37,370 bases of DNA from SXRF01 sp039808985 (GTDB taxonomy: Bacteria > Pseudomonadota > Alphaproteobacteria > Rickettsiales > SXRF01): contig JBDHUC010000020.1 in assembly GCA_039808985.1 (NCBI GenBank), positions 1-37,370 of the forward strand, given 5' to 3'. Under the pieces are notes generated by a model. The model had not been told where the DNA came from and did no database searches. It was given only the letters and a program-made list of their open reading frames with translations. Positions within the stretch are counted from its first letter, which is position 1; every line of letters starts with the position of its first letter. Below, one piece after another: positions 8,033 through 16,163 of the stretch. Made by a program: the position numbers and the translations under genes.

Positions 8033-8786
8033 CATCCCGCATTGAGTACATTCCAGGTTTTTTCTCGCGTGCCCAGAGGGCAGCGGCAATTGCCCCGGTT
8101 GCAAAAATAGAGCGTGAAAAACCTTGATGGGAAAGGGTTATTAATTCGCCATTTCCAGCAAATATTACATTATGGAGTCCCACAACATCGCCGCCGCGTA
8201 GCACAGAAAACCCTATATCGCCTTTTTCCCGTTCGCCCCCGCGTTCCATGACTTTTTTATCATCCAGCGACACTTTTCGTCCTTTTGCAGCGGCGCGGCC
8301 AAGCATTAGGGCGGTGCCTGATGGAGCGTCTTTTTTATGTTTGTGGTGCATTTCGCTTATTTCGATGTCATAGCCTTCGCCGAGCAATTCCGCTGTTCGC
8401 TCAACCAGCGATTCCAGTATATTAACCCCAAGGCTGAAATTTCCTGATTGCACGATACGTGCGGTCTGTGCACATTCATCTAATTTTTTCTGCTGGCCAT
8501 CGGAAAAACCGGTGGTCCCTATGACAATTATTCCTCCGGTTTTTGCAATTTCGCGGGCGAGCGCCAGGGTTGCTTCTGGCGTTGTAAAGTCGATTGCGGC
8601 GTCAGCTTTCTGCGCAAGTATTGCCGGATCGGAAGTTATATATAATCCTGCCGCATGCTGCGGGGTGCCTGGGCGCACACTGCCTGCTGTTATTTTTACC
8701 GCATGGTTAGCGTTGGCGCTGGCAATTAATGCTTGTCCCATGCGACCGGTACATCCGGCGATGGCAAGAGTAAGCTGGTCATTCAT
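8019..8786 (-). CDS. dapB: 4-hydroxy-tetrahydrodipicolinate reductase
   Basis: A 255-residue DapB, the NAD(P)H-dependent reductase of lysine and diaminopimelate synthesis. The nucleotide-binding 'IAGCTGRMGQAL' opens the protein, and the family signature 'EMHHKHKKDAPSGTALMLG' holds the catalytic His/Lys region. 'GNFSLGVNIL' is also conserved. The gene converges on rnhA with a 14-base overlap of coding ends and stands alone on its strand. Confidence 0.96.
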   Translation of the reverse strand: MNDQLTLAIAGCTGRMGQALIASANANHAVKITAGSVRPGTPQHAAGLYITSDPAILAQKADAAIDFTTPEATLALAREIAKTGGIIVIGTTGFSDGQQKKLDECAQTARIVQSGNFSLGVNILESLVERTAELLGEGYDIEISEMHHKHKKDAPSGTALMLGRAAAKGRKVSLDDKKVMERGGEREKGDIGFSVLRGGDVVGLHNVIFAGNGELITLSHQGFSRSIFATGAIAAALWAREKKPGMYSMRDVIGL

Positions 8787-8932
8787 GTGGTTTTTCCTTA
8801 GTTGCTATTATGCGCCATTATATGTTGTACGCGGGTAATGACAAGGCATTTTGCGCTTATTTGCGGCCATAAATAAATTTGGCACAGTTTATGCTTATAC
8901 TTCCGGGTGATTGTTTTAACTGGGGTTTTAAT

Positions 8933-9664
8933 ATGGATAATAGCGTTTATATCACACTTTCGCGTGAACTTGCTTTGTTTCGCGATATGGAAGTGACGGC
9001 GAATAATATAGCAAACACCAATACCACCGGCTATAGCGGCGAGCATTTGCTGTTTAACTCATATTTAACGAAAGATGTGAACCAGAAAAACCGTAACGAC
9101 ATGGCCTTTGCCTATGATATTTCGAGCTATCATGATTTTGAGAATGCGCCGATAAAGGCCACTGGAAACCCGCTTGATTTAGCAATAGCCAGCGATGGTT
9201 TTTTTGCGATCGAAACCCCGCTTGGCACACGCTATACCCGCGCTGGAAATTTCCAGCTTGATGGTTCCGGAACGCTGGTCACAGCATCAGGAAACCCGGT
9301 GTTAAGCGATGGTGGGCAGCATATTACCTTTAATCCCGATGCCAGGGATATTGTAATCGGGCAGGCGGGGAATATTTCGGTGAACGGGCAGGAATTTGCA
9401 ACTATCGGAATTTATAAATTCGATAATCCGCAACTGCTTGAAAGGCTGGATGGGGCAATGTTCAAAAGCGAAATAACACCGGAAACTTTGGTGGATGCAA
9501 AGCTTGTGCAGGGTGCGTTGTCGGGTGCGAATGTCAAGCCGGTTGTCGAGCTTACGCACATGATTGATGTTTCACGCCAGGTAGCGAACAGCGCGAAGAT
9601 GATTGAAACGCTGTATGACCTGCAGCGCAAGTCGGCTAACACATGGGCGCAGCAGGCAAGTTAA
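8933..9664 (+). CDS. flgF: Flagellar proximal rod protein FlgF
   Basis: A 243-residue rod protein, first gene of the flagellar cluster. The N-terminal 'VTANNIANTNTTGYS' is the shared motif of the flagellar axial family, and 'GNPLDLAIASDGFFAIETPLGTRYTRAGNF' marks FlgF/FlgG; the C-terminus 'ELTHMIDVSRQVANSAKMIETLYDLQRK' forms the coiled-coil partner. FlgF is exported by the flagellar type III apparatus and builds the proximal rod in the periplasm. The ATG at 8933 is chosen over an upstream in-frame ATG at 8879 because family members begin a few residues before the 'SRELALF' segment. Confidence 0.93.
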   Translation: MDNSVYITLSRELALFRDMEVTANNIANTNTTGYSGEHLLFNSYLTKDVNQKNRNDMAFAYDISSYHDFENAPIKATGNPLDLAIASDGFFAIETPLGTRYTRAGNFQLDGSGTLVTASGNPVLSDGGQHITFNPDARDIVIGQAGNISVNGQEFATIGIYKFDNPQLLERLDGAMFKSEITPETLVDAKLVQGALSGANVKPVVELTHMIDVSRQVANSAKMIETLYDLQRKSANTWAQQAS

Positions 9665-9665
9665 A

Positions 9666-9701
9666 TGTTCGTAGTTCGTAATTAGTAGTTCGTAATTCGT
9701 A
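9666..9701. repeat. Left repeat arm before four-helix-bundle gene
   Basis: Three near-copies of 'agttcgtaatt' in direct tandem. The last 12 bases, tcgtaattcgta (9690-9701), are the exact reverse complement of 10092-10103 on the other side of the inserted gene. Confidence 0.7.
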
Positions 9702-9712
9702 AGGAAGTTTAT

Positions 9713-10072
9713 ATGGCTATAAAAAATTATAAAGAACTGGATGTATGGAATAAAGCAATGGCTTTAACCAACCTGATTTATGATGTAACATCTGATTTTC
9801 CAAAATCGGAAATATATGGCCTCGCCAATCAAATGCGCTGTGCTGCTATATCTATTCCTTCAAATATAGCCGAGGGAAGCGCCCACGAAAACAAGCCCGA
9901 GTTTTCACGATTTATAAATATTGCCCGAGGTTCGCTGGCTGAACTGGAAAACCAGATTATATTAGCGTGCGGCAGGAAATATATAATAAGCAAGAATAAC
10001 GAAGACCTGGCTAACTTATCTAATGATATAAGCAGGATGTTGGTACGTTTATTGCAGTCAATTAAAGCTTAA
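9713..10072 (+). CDS. Four-helix-bundle (23S rRNA IVS-type) protein
   Basis: A 119-residue all-helical protein of the family first found in intervening sequences of 23S rRNA genes and related to the Avd accessory protein of diversity-generating retroelements. Diagnostic pieces are 'YKELDVWNKAMALTNLIYDVT', 'FPKSEIYGLANQMRCAAISIPSNIAEGSAH' and 'FINIARGSLAELENQIILA'. Its function is unknown; RNA or DNA binding is suspected from the basic pentamer structure of relatives. It splits flgF from flgG and is bordered by inverted repeats, which suggests arrival as a mobile cassette. The 23S gene in this window shows no such insertion. Confidence 0.9.
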   Translation: MAIKNYKELDVWNKAMALTNLIYDVTSDFPKSEIYGLANQMRCAAISIPSNIAEGSAHENKPEFSRFINIARGSLAELENQIILACGRKYIISKNNEDLANLSNDISRMLVRLLQSIKA

Positions 10073-10084
10073 AGCTTAAAGCTT
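10064..10084. repeat. Tandem heptamer aaagctt x3
   Basis: Three exact copies of aaagctt; the first junction contains the stop codon of the four-helix-bundle gene. Confidence 0.75.
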
Positions 10085-10091
10085 ACATAAC

Positions 10092-10103
10092 TACGAATTA
10101 CGA
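10092..10103. repeat. Right repeat arm after four-helix-bundle gene
   Basis: tacgaattacga is the exact inverse of 9690-9701. It lies just before the ribosome site (aagga, 10105-10109) of flgG. Confidence 0.7.
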
Positions 10104-10117
10104 GAAGGAAAAGAATA

Positions 10118-10903
10118 ATGAGAGCATTAGACATAGCAGCAACCGGGATGCAGGCGCAGCAGCTTTATGTGGATGTTACTTCGCAGAACCTTGCGAACAT
10201 AAACACCACAGCATATAAATTACAGCGCCCGGAATTCCAGGATCTGCTCTACCAGAATGACAAAAGGGTAGGCACTAACTCTGCAGATTCGGGAACCATT
10301 GTCCCAACTGGAATACAGATCGGTCTGGGTGTGAAAACCGGGGCTATCTACCGCAATACCAATCAGGGGACTTTGCAGAATACAACCAATACGCTTGATG
10401 TTGCGATACAGGGCAAGGGGTTTTTACAGGTGACATTACCAAGTGGGGAGATTGCCTATACACGTGCTGGCGCGCTGCAGTTAAGCCCTAATGGCGTTAT
10501 CGTAACCGCCGATGGCAACCAGGTTGAGCCTGCGATAACCGTGCCGCCCACTGCGACTGCAATAAGCATAAATTCATCGGGTGAAGTATTTGCAACTATT
10601 CCTAACCAGGTTGCGCCGCAGAATCTTGGCCAGTTCCAGACGGCAAGCTTCATAAACGAAGCCGGGCTGCAGGCTATTGGCGGAAATATGTATATGGAAA
10701 CTGTTGCATCCGGCGCCCCGACCACTGGCACGCCAGGAACAGATGGTTATGGGACAATGCTCCAGGGTTATTTAGAGAGTTCTAACGTAGATGCTGTAAC
10801 CGAGCTTACCAACCTCATAAAAGCGCAGCGCGTTTATGAAATGAACAGCAAGGTAATTTCTAAATCCGATGAAATGCTGCAAAACCTGAACCAGAGCGTA
10901 TAG
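10118..10903 (+). CDS. flgG: Flagellar distal rod protein FlgG
   Basis: A 261-residue FlgG, the distal rod subunit. 'MRALDIAATGMQAQQLYVDVTSQNLANINTTAYK' is the classical N-terminus, 'DVAIQGKGFLQVTLPSGEIAYTRAG' the central signature, and 'LESSNVDAVTELTNLIKAQRVYEMNSK' the C-terminal coiled coil. Length equals the usual 260-262. Coding continues into flgA with four bases between the stop and the next start. Confidence 0.97.
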   Translation: MRALDIAATGMQAQQLYVDVTSQNLANINTTAYKLQRPEFQDLLYQNDKRVGTNSADSGTIVPTGIQIGLGVKTGAIYRNTNQGTLQNTTNTLDVAIQGKGFLQVTLPSGEIAYTRAGALQLSPNGVIVTADGNQVEPAITVPPTATAISINSSGEVFATIPNQVAPQNLGQFQTASFINEAGLQAIGGNMYMETVASGAPTTGTPGTDGYGTMLQGYLESSNVDAVTELTNLIKAQRVYEMNSKVISKSDEMLQNLNQSV

Positions 10904-10907
10904 TAAA

Positions 10908-11702
10908 ATGAAAAAAATACTTATTCTGTTTATAATATTTTTAATTCCTGTTGCAGCTTTGGCAGATGACAATGCGGTGCAGGCAGCGGTGCCGTCATAT
11001 ATTTTTAACATTACTTATGATGAAGCGCAGGATGCGGTAAGCAAGGCACTTACTGAAAAGCTGGCTGCAGAAAATAAAACCGGGCAAAGCGTTTCGGCTA
11101 TAATAAATTCCCGTAAAACGACGCCCCTGTATTCTTCTGACAAGCCGGTTGATGTTGAGCTGCGCGGGCTCAGGGTTGACAGCTCGGTAAATCGCTGGAG
11201 TGCTAATATTGTTATATCTTCGGGCGAGAAAGTTATAAGCGCGTTGCCGCTTGCAGGGCGTTATATGATTATGAGCGAGCTTCCGGTTCTTAAGCATCAG
11301 GTGAGAAGTGGCGATGTGATAGGCAAGGATGATGTCGAGATAAAATCTTTTCCACAGGAAAGCACCCATAGCGATACGGTTTCTGATATTTCCGATATTA
11401 TTGGCAAAAGCCCGTTGCGGGTTATTTCTCCTAACCGTCCGGTGCGCAGCAGTGAAATATCGGTTCCTGCGCTTATAAAAAAGAACGCGCTGGTGCAGAT
11501 GCGCTATAAAACTGACAGTATGGAAATAACAACTGTTGGGCAGGCGCTGGCTGACGGCGCGAAGGGCGATGTGATTGAGATACGCAATACCGCAAGCAAG
11601 AAGATTACCCGTGCGGTAGTAACCAACAGTAACACGGTGGATGTTATTGCCCAGTCAATGCAGACAAGCGATGCGCAGCAAGCTGCACCGGTAAATTACT
11701 AG
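10908..11702 (+). CDS. flgA: Flagellar P-ring assembly chaperone FlgA
   Basis: A 264-residue periplasmic protein starting with a signal peptide 'MKKILILFIIFLIPVAALA'. The C-terminal SAF-like domain is seen in 'LPVLKHQVRSGDVIGKDDVEIK' and 'SPLRVISPNRPVRSSEI', followed by 'VQMRYKTDSMEITTVGQALADGAKGDVIEIRN', typical of FlgA. FlgA helps FlgI assemble the P ring. It lies between flgG and flgH, with a 4-base gap before and 12 bases after, so it is in the same operon. Confidence 0.9.
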   Translation: MKKILILFIIFLIPVAALADDNAVQAAVPSYIFNITYDEAQDAVSKALTEKLAAENKTGQSVSAIINSRKTTPLYSSDKPVDVELRGLRVDSSVNRWSANIVISSGEKVISALPLAGRYMIMSELPVLKHQVRSGDVIGKDDVEIKSFPQESTHSDTVSDISDIIGKSPLRVISPNRPVRSSEISVPALIKKNALVQMRYKTDSMEITTVGQALADGAKGDVIEIRNTASKKITRAVVTNSNTVDVIAQSMQTSDAQQAAPVNY

Positions 11703-11714
11703 TAGGATGATGTT

Positions 11715-12518
11715 ATGAAAAATAAATCGCAAGTTTGTCACCCAGCATTTATTGCGGGGGCCGGATGCCGCAACAAGTGCGGCATGACAATTGTTTTTCT
11801 TTCCTTGTCAATGCTTGGAGGTTGTACCAGCACTTTGGATAAGCTGGATGATATAGGAAAGCCGCCTAAGATGGCGGAGGTTATAAACCCTACCGAGCAG
11901 CCAGCATACAAGCCTATGACCTGGCCGACCCCGGAAACAGCGCCGCCGCAGAAGCAATATGCCAATTCGTTGTGGCAGCCGGGTGCACGCGCATTTTTCC
12001 GCGACCAGCGCGCGGCAAGGGTAGGGGATATACTCCGGGTGAATGTTAAGATCGAGGATAAGGCGGAGGTTGATAATGCTACCGAGCGCAAGCGCGATAC
12101 TACTGATTCTGTAGCTGCTCCGGTTGTTTATGGGCTTGAGCATAAAATGCTCGGGCTATTACCGGACAGGGCAGATTCCAAGAATCTGTTAAGCGTTACC
12201 GGCAATACGAACAGCAAGGGCAATGGCAGCGTTAAACGTAAGGAAACTATTGAAACGCAGGTTGCCGCGCTTATCACGCAGGTGTTGCCTAATGGTAATT
12301 TTGTGATTGATGGCAGGCAGGAAGTGCGTATCAATTTCGAGATACGCGAAGTGTCGGTTAAGGGTGTGGTGCGCCCTGAGGATATAAAATCCGACAATAC
12401 CATTGATTCCAGCCAGATAGCTGAATCCCGCATTATTTACGGTGGCCGTGGGCAGCTTAGCGATATGCAGCAGCCGCGCTGGGGTAATCAGGTTATAGAA
12501 ACTCTGGCGCCGTTTTAA
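11715..12518 (+). CDS. flgH: Flagellar L-ring protein FlgH, repeat in signal peptide
   Basis: A 267-residue outer-membrane lipoprotein that forms the L ring. The mature part is clear: 'SLWQPGARAFFRDQRAARVGDILRVNVKIEDKAEVDNAT', 'IETQVAALITQVLPNGNFVIDGRQEVRINFE' and 'SSQIAESRIIYGGRGQL'. The lipobox is LGGC with Cys37, unusually far from the start. Residues 8-25, CHPAFIAGAGCRNKCGMT, are the translation of a dispersed palindromic repeat (11736-11790), so the signal peptide is lengthened by 18 residues. The ATG at 11715 has an aggat site 7 bases away. An internal ATG at 11784 would give a signal peptide with no positive charge before the core, so I prefer the long start. Confidence 0.93.
   Translation: MKNKSQVCHPAFIAGAGCRNKCGMTIVFLSLSMLGGCTSTLDKLDDIGKPPKMAEVINPTEQPAYKPMTWPTPETAPPQKQYANSLWQPGARAFFRDQRAARVGDILRVNVKIEDKAEVDNATERKRDTTDSVAAPVVYGLEHKMLGLLPDRADSKNLLSVTGNTNSKGNGSVKRKETIETQVAALITQVLPNGNFVIDGRQEVRINFEIREVSVKGVVRPEDIKSDNTIDSSQIAESRIIYGGRGQLSDMQQPRWGNQVIETLAPF
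11736..11790 (+). repeat. Dispersed palindromic repeat inside flgH
   Basis: A 55-base copy of the repeat family seen at 12688-12762 and, inverted, at 16210-16300 and 16375-16442: 'tgtcacccagcatttattgcggg' pattern followed by a hairpin gatgccgca-acaag-tgcggcatgacaa. In this copy the linker between the two hairpins is missing. It adds 18 codons and keeps the reading frame. Confidence 0.8.
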
Positions 12519-12815
12519 ATCAGGATTCAGAGGTCAGTGTTCAGGGGGCAGGGCGTTGAGGGCATAAGCCCGTGGCAACCCATTTGCCGGATGTGTCGTC
12601 CTGCGAATGCGTGAGCATTGCGCAGGATCTCAGGATTGTTGAGTAGATCCTGTGCAGCCGCTCGCGCCTCACAGGATGACGAGAACTGTCGCCCCGCATT
12701 TATCGCGGGGTATGGGGCTTAGTCTTAATACCGGATGCCGCCCTGCGGCGGCATGACAAGCTGGGAAAATATCAAATGCAATTGCCATTGGGCATATGCG
12801 CCGTTTTGGGAAATA
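12519..12815. repeat. Composite repeat, inverted relative to 16.35 kb
   Basis: The spacer after flgH has no gene. From about 12596 to 12780 it matches, in inverted order, the stretch 16354-16541: a 'gcaggat...' palindrome, a 'tcctgtgcagccgctcgcgcctcacagga' hairpin, the 'ccccgcatttatcgcgggg' hairpin, a ccggatgccgc hairpin and 'agctgggaaaatatcaaatgca'. A few 'ggattcag' units precede it. Confidence 0.75.
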
Positions 12816-13271
12816 TCAGCCTATTCCGCGGCTTTGATTCATGCTTGCGCCCATGGACGGCGTATAAGCAGGGGCTAAGGTTCCAATATCATCAGCGGCA
12901 ACATGTTCAACCTTCATGCCACCATTGCTGCCTACTGCCTGTGCCTGCTCTTTAACTCTTTCAGGAACCATGCTTTTAGCAACTTCTTGAGAAGGCCCTT
13001 TTTGCGATATATCAGGAGAGTTAGAGGGAGATAAGTCAGGGGTATGCCCCTTTGCCTCGCTCAGCTTGTTAGGGGCAAGGCTGGCAACTGAGGATTTTTC
13101 CATATTCCTCAATTCGCTGGTTGCGGCATCCAACATACGCCCAGCCCCGCCAATAACGACATCATTCATAAAATAGTCTATGCCTTTACCCAATCCCTCC
13201 ATAGCCTTGTCAATAAGCGGGGTTGCAGGTACTGTATTAGCAAATTGCATTTGTTGGTTATCTAATGCCAT
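12816..13271 (-). CDS. Hypothetical protein, low-complexity middle
   Basis: A 151-residue frame I do not recognise. The N-terminal third looks folded or amphipathic ('IDKAMEGLGKGIDYFMNDVVIGGAGRMLDAATSELRNME'); the middle is Ser/Pro/Lys rich and likely disordered ('DLSPSNSPDISQKGPSQE'); the end is Gly/Met/Ser rich. There is no signal peptide or membrane segment. It is a single gene between the composite repeat and dacA-like gene, on the strand opposite to flgH. A flagellar role is possible only from position. Coding status rests on frame length and absence of overlap with other genes. Confidence 0.55.
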   Translation of the reverse strand: MALDNQQMQFANTVPATPLIDKAMEGLGKGIDYFMNDVVIGGAGRMLDAATSELRNMEKSSVASLAPNKLSEAKGHTPDLSPSNSPDISQKGPSQEVAKSMVPERVKEQAQAVGSNGGMKVEHVAADDIGTLAPAYTPSMGASMNQSRGIG

Positions 13272-13412
13272 AATTTAGCCCATATGCTACATTAATCCTA
13301 TTTTAATAATAGCCTAATACGGCAGGGAAATCAAAGGAAATCTGCGTCTAACCGTTAAAAACCAATAATGAATGAAACTTCTTATATAAGGCAATGGCTT
13401 AAAAAGGGCGGT

Positions 13413-14462
13413 TTAGAAAGCGGCGCCGGAGAGCCTTGCTGTCTGGGTGGATTTTACCGGCTCTACCACCAGTTCCCTGGATGGTTCTGCGGCTTTAGCC
13501 ACTTCCGGTTGTTCCTGCCCGTCATCACGCGAATCTTTGTCCTGCGAGATAGTTTTTTGCTTGCTTTCAAGCTGGGCGAAGGTGCGGTCGAGCATCTCTA
13601 TCATTTCGTCATCACGGGCACTGGCCGAGCTTCCGCCCATTATAACCGCCACCAGGTTATAGCCATCCTTGCGCACTGAGGTTACGAGGTTGAAGCCCGA
13701 AGCGCGGATATAGCCGGTTTTTATGCCGTCCACCCCTGCATAACGGTACATAACGCGGTTATGGCCGGGATAGGTTATGCCATTATAAGCAAAGGATTTT
13801 GTTTTGAACATCGGGTAATATTCGGGGAAATCGCGGCGCAGGGCGATGCCCAGCTTGGCCATATCATAGGCGGTGGTGAGCTGCTGGTTATCGGGCAGGC
13901 CGTTGGGATTGCGGAAAACCGTGTCTTTCATGCCCAGGGCGCGGGCTTTCTGGGTCATCAGAAGGGAGAAATTCCAGGCAGTTCCGCCAAGGGCTTCAGC
14001 CAGAACCACCGCCGAATCATTAGCCGAGCGCACTATTACGCTTTCGATCGCGGTTTTAACCGGGAGCTGGTCGCCTGCGGAGAGGGAAATATTGGTTTGC
14101 GGCTGCCCGGCTGCTTTTTCGGAAACGGGCAGGCTGCCATCCATCTGTAGTTTGCCCTTTTTGATGGCATCAAAGGTCAGGTACAGGGTCATCATTTTAG
14201 TGAGGGAGGCGGGATAGCGGGTTCCGCCTGCGTTCTTTTCATATAAAATATTGCCGTTATCAGCATTCACCACCAGGGCAGAAAAGCGCGAGTTGGAATT
14301 TGCGGCGGATTTTTTATATTTGCTCTTTGACAGCTTGACCTGCTTGCCTGCGGAGCTGTGTTTTTTATGGGATTGTTTCGCCTGCGCATCGAAAGAGGTC
14401 ACACCTGAGATTGGTAAGAAAAGTAATGTACCTAATATAATAATACGCAGATTCCATTGCAT
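13413..14462 (-). CDS. D-alanyl-D-alanine carboxypeptidase (PBP5-like, S11)
   Basis: A 349-residue serine peptidase acting on peptidoglycan stem peptides in the periplasm. The three active-site motifs are present: SLTK (86-89), SAN (146-148) and KTG (248-250). An N-terminal membrane or signal segment covers about residues 5-27, followed by a Lys/Ser-rich linker (28-56). After the catalytic domain comes a charged tail with many Gln/Lys/Glu residues instead of the PBP5 beta-sandwich and amphipathic anchor. This resembles the DacA/DacC relatives of alphaproteobacteria. It is monocistronic. Confidence 0.92.
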   Translation of the reverse strand: MQWNLRIIILGTLLFLPISGVTSFDAQAKQSHKKHSSAGKQVKLSKSKYKKSAANSNSRFSALVVNADNGNILYEKNAGGTRYPASLTKMMTLYLTFDAIKKGKLQMDGSLPVSEKAAGQPQTNISLSAGDQLPVKTAIESVIVRSANDSAVVLAEALGGTAWNFSLLMTQKARALGMKDTVFRNPNGLPDNQQLTTAYDMAKLGIALRRDFPEYYPMFKTKSFAYNGITYPGHNRVMYRYAGVDGIKTGYIRASGFNLVTSVRKDGYNLVAVIMGGSSASARDDEMIEMLDRTFAQLESKQKTISQDKDSRDDGQEQPEVAKAAEPSRELVVEPVKSTQTARLSGAAF

Positions 14463-14697
14463 GCGGCTATCTGTTCCTTTTGTCTTTAACGAGAAAACGT
14501 ATGGATTATTTATACAAAAAATATCTCATTAGGGAAAGTATAAATTGTCATTATTCCCAAATAAAATATTTTAAAAAAAATTATGCTGGGGGAATTTTAC
14601 TGGCGGCAATTGATTGCCGGTGATGCTGCATTGCAATAGTTTAACGTATGAATATATTTTTGCTCCATATTAAAACCATTTTAAAAATTGTCATGCC
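14463..14697. other. Divergent AT-rich control region
   Basis: The spacer between the carboxypeptidase gene and the phasin gene is strongly AT rich with A and T runs. It should hold the carboxypeptidase promoter on the minus strand, which I could not pin down, and it ends in the phasin promoter. Confidence 0.4.
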
Positions 14698-14726
14698 TTG
14701 ACAATTAATGCCGCCCTAAGTATATT
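14698..14726 (+). promoter_or_regulatory. Sigma70-type promoter of phasin gene
   Basis: A perfect TTGACA at 14698-14703, a 17-base spacer and TATATT at 14721-14726. The start of transcription would fall near 14733, giving a leader of about 70 bases before the phasin ATG at 14806. Confidence 0.75.
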
Positions 14727-14805
14727 GACTTCAGTTAAATGCTGCACTGCGAAAAAATATTTTTAGCCGGTGTATACGAATAAAACCCAAACGGAGGAAT
14801 TTGTC

Positions 14806-15420
14806 ATGACCCAACAAGCGAAAAAAATATCCGGCCAGCCAGCAGTTAAGCTAGCTTCCAGTGTTGCAAATAAAGCAGCTAAAAATACCATGTCTGCTGT
14901 GGAATCTACCCGCAGCTCAGCAGAAAGCGTTGTTAATATCAGCAGCTCCGCAGTGAAAGACCTGCTGGCCAATGGCGCTTCGGAAGCACAGAAAGTTCAG
15001 GAAAAGGCGTTTGAAATGGGCCGCGAAAGTGCTGAGCATCTTTCCAAATCTGCTGATGCTTTGAGCAAATCTTTGTATGAAGCTATTTCAATGTCGCGTG
15101 ACAATATTGAAACAATGGTTGAATGCGGAAATTTAACCGCATCCCTTGCTAAAGATTTAAGCAACGAAATGATCGAATATGCGAACCAGGCATTTTCTGA
15201 TAATGTTGAATTATCAAAAAGTGTTTTTGCCTGCCGCACAATCAACGATATGGTTGACCTGCAAAATAAAATAGTGAAAAGCTCGCTGGATAGTTTCTTC
15301 AACCAGTCAAGCAAGCTTTCGGGAATGATATTTGAATATAGCTCCGAAGCTTTCGAGCCGATAAATGAACGCTTTGCCGAAGCTACCGAGCAGATGAGCA
15401 AGGCCTTGGCTGACGCTTAG
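14806..15420 (+). CDS. Phasin family protein
   Basis: A 204-residue, almost wholly helical protein rich in Ala, Ser, Glu and Lys. The C-terminal half ('YANQAFSDNVELSKSVFACRTINDMVDLQNKIVKSSLDSFFNQSSKLSGMIFEYSSEAFEPINERFAEA') matches the phasin_2 pattern of proteins that coat polyhydroxyalkanoate granules. No PHA synthase is visible in the window, so it might serve another surface-active role. The ATG at 14806 has a strong site (ggagg, about 14792-14797); the in-frame GTG at 14770 lacks one. A strong promoter precedes it, so high expression is expected. Confidence 0.88.
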   Translation: MTQQAKKISGQPAVKLASSVANKAAKNTMSAVESTRSSAESVVNISSSAVKDLLANGASEAQKVQEKAFEMGRESAEHLSKSADALSKSLYEAISMSRDNIETMVECGNLTASLAKDLSNEMIEYANQAFSDNVELSKSVFACRTINDMVDLQNKIVKSSLDSFFNQSSKLSGMIFEYSSEAFEPINERFAEATEQMSKALADA

Positions 15421-15646
15421 TACTGCTTGACGTATATGATAGCATGTGATACCTCTTCAAGAGAGATGAGGAGAGTCATGTGCTTCAAAGGCTAATTCGG
15501 TGTCTGCCTCTTTTTCTATAGAGTTCTCCTGCCATAATGGAAGGCGACTCCCGTTAGATGATGGATGCCTCCCCGAAAAAGACCCGAAGAAATCGGTCGC
15601 ACGGCATTTACCTTATCAGCTATATTTAATGAGAAGGGGAAGCGCT

Positions 15647-15997
15647 TTGCCTAAACCAAGTAATCCTTCAGCGCATGCTAGCCATGTTGATAAGCTGAAG
15701 CGGGGGTATGTCACACCCAAGTATGAAGATACTGTTCTTGTAGCGGTGCGGGTTGAGCCGGACACGCGTGATAAATTCCATGCAGTCATGCGCGCAAAAG
15801 GAACGACTGCACAAGAATTTCTTTCTGAGATTATTACTCAGGAAGTAGAAAAAAACCCTGACCTTGTTCGCAAGGGTGAGCAAATGGAAGCTGAGGGTAC
15901 AAAGAAAAATTACCGGACAAAATTGCAGATGCTCAAAGAAGAAAACGCTCGTTTGCGTCAGCAGGTTCATCCAAACAATTCCCGCCGCACCGTGTAA
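15647..15997 (+). CDS. Possible ribbon-helix-helix protein with coiled coil
   Basis: About 116 residues from a TTG at 15647, which has a fine ribosome site (aagggga, 15634-15640). The frame is open upstream to a GTG at 15500 and an ATG at 15629, but that extra N-terminus looks unlike protein. The core 'DTVLVAVRVEPDTRDKFHAVMRAKGTTAQEFLSEIITQEVEKN' has the strand-helix-helix rhythm of Arc/MetJ-type DNA-binding proteins, and the end 'YRTKLQMLKEENARLRQQV' could be a short coiled coil. It may be a plasmid-like regulator or antitoxin without partner. Function is inferred only. Confidence 0.6.
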   Translation: MPKPSNPSAHASHVDKLKRGYVTPKYEDTVLVAVRVEPDTRDKFHAVMRAKGTTAQEFLSEIITQEVEKNPDLVRKGEQMEAEGTKKNYRTKLQMLKEENARLRQQVHPNNSRRTV

Positions 15998-16002
15998 ACC
16001 CT

Positions 16003-16105
16003 AGAGCATTTTCCATTTAATCGTGCGTGTTGTTATCCTTCGTCTCATGTACTATTGTACACTTCGCCTCGGATGCCTAACGCACAACTAAAGCGAAAAC
16101 GCTCT
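16003..16105. repeat. TA-flanked palindromic element (MITE-like), copy 1
   Basis: A 103-base imperfect palindrome with ends agagcattttcc / gaaaacgctct and TA on both sides. The core 'ctcatgtactattgtacacttcg' is also self-complementary in part. By eye it is identical to 29796-29898. Size, terminal repeats and TA flanks fit a non-autonomous IS630/Tc1-like element; no transposase is in the window. Confidence 0.8.
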
Positions 16106-16131
16106 AATTTAAAGCAGTAATAATAGAAAAT

Positions 16132-16159
16132 CCCCGCTGTTAACCCGGCGGGGTTTTTT
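16132..16159 (+). terminator. Rho-independent terminator
   Basis: Stem ccccgc(t)/(g)gcgggg with a loop of about 8 bases followed by tttttt. It lies behind the palindromic element and probably ends the transcript of the 15.6-kb gene, reading through the element. Confidence 0.75.
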
Positions 16160-16163
16160 ATTG

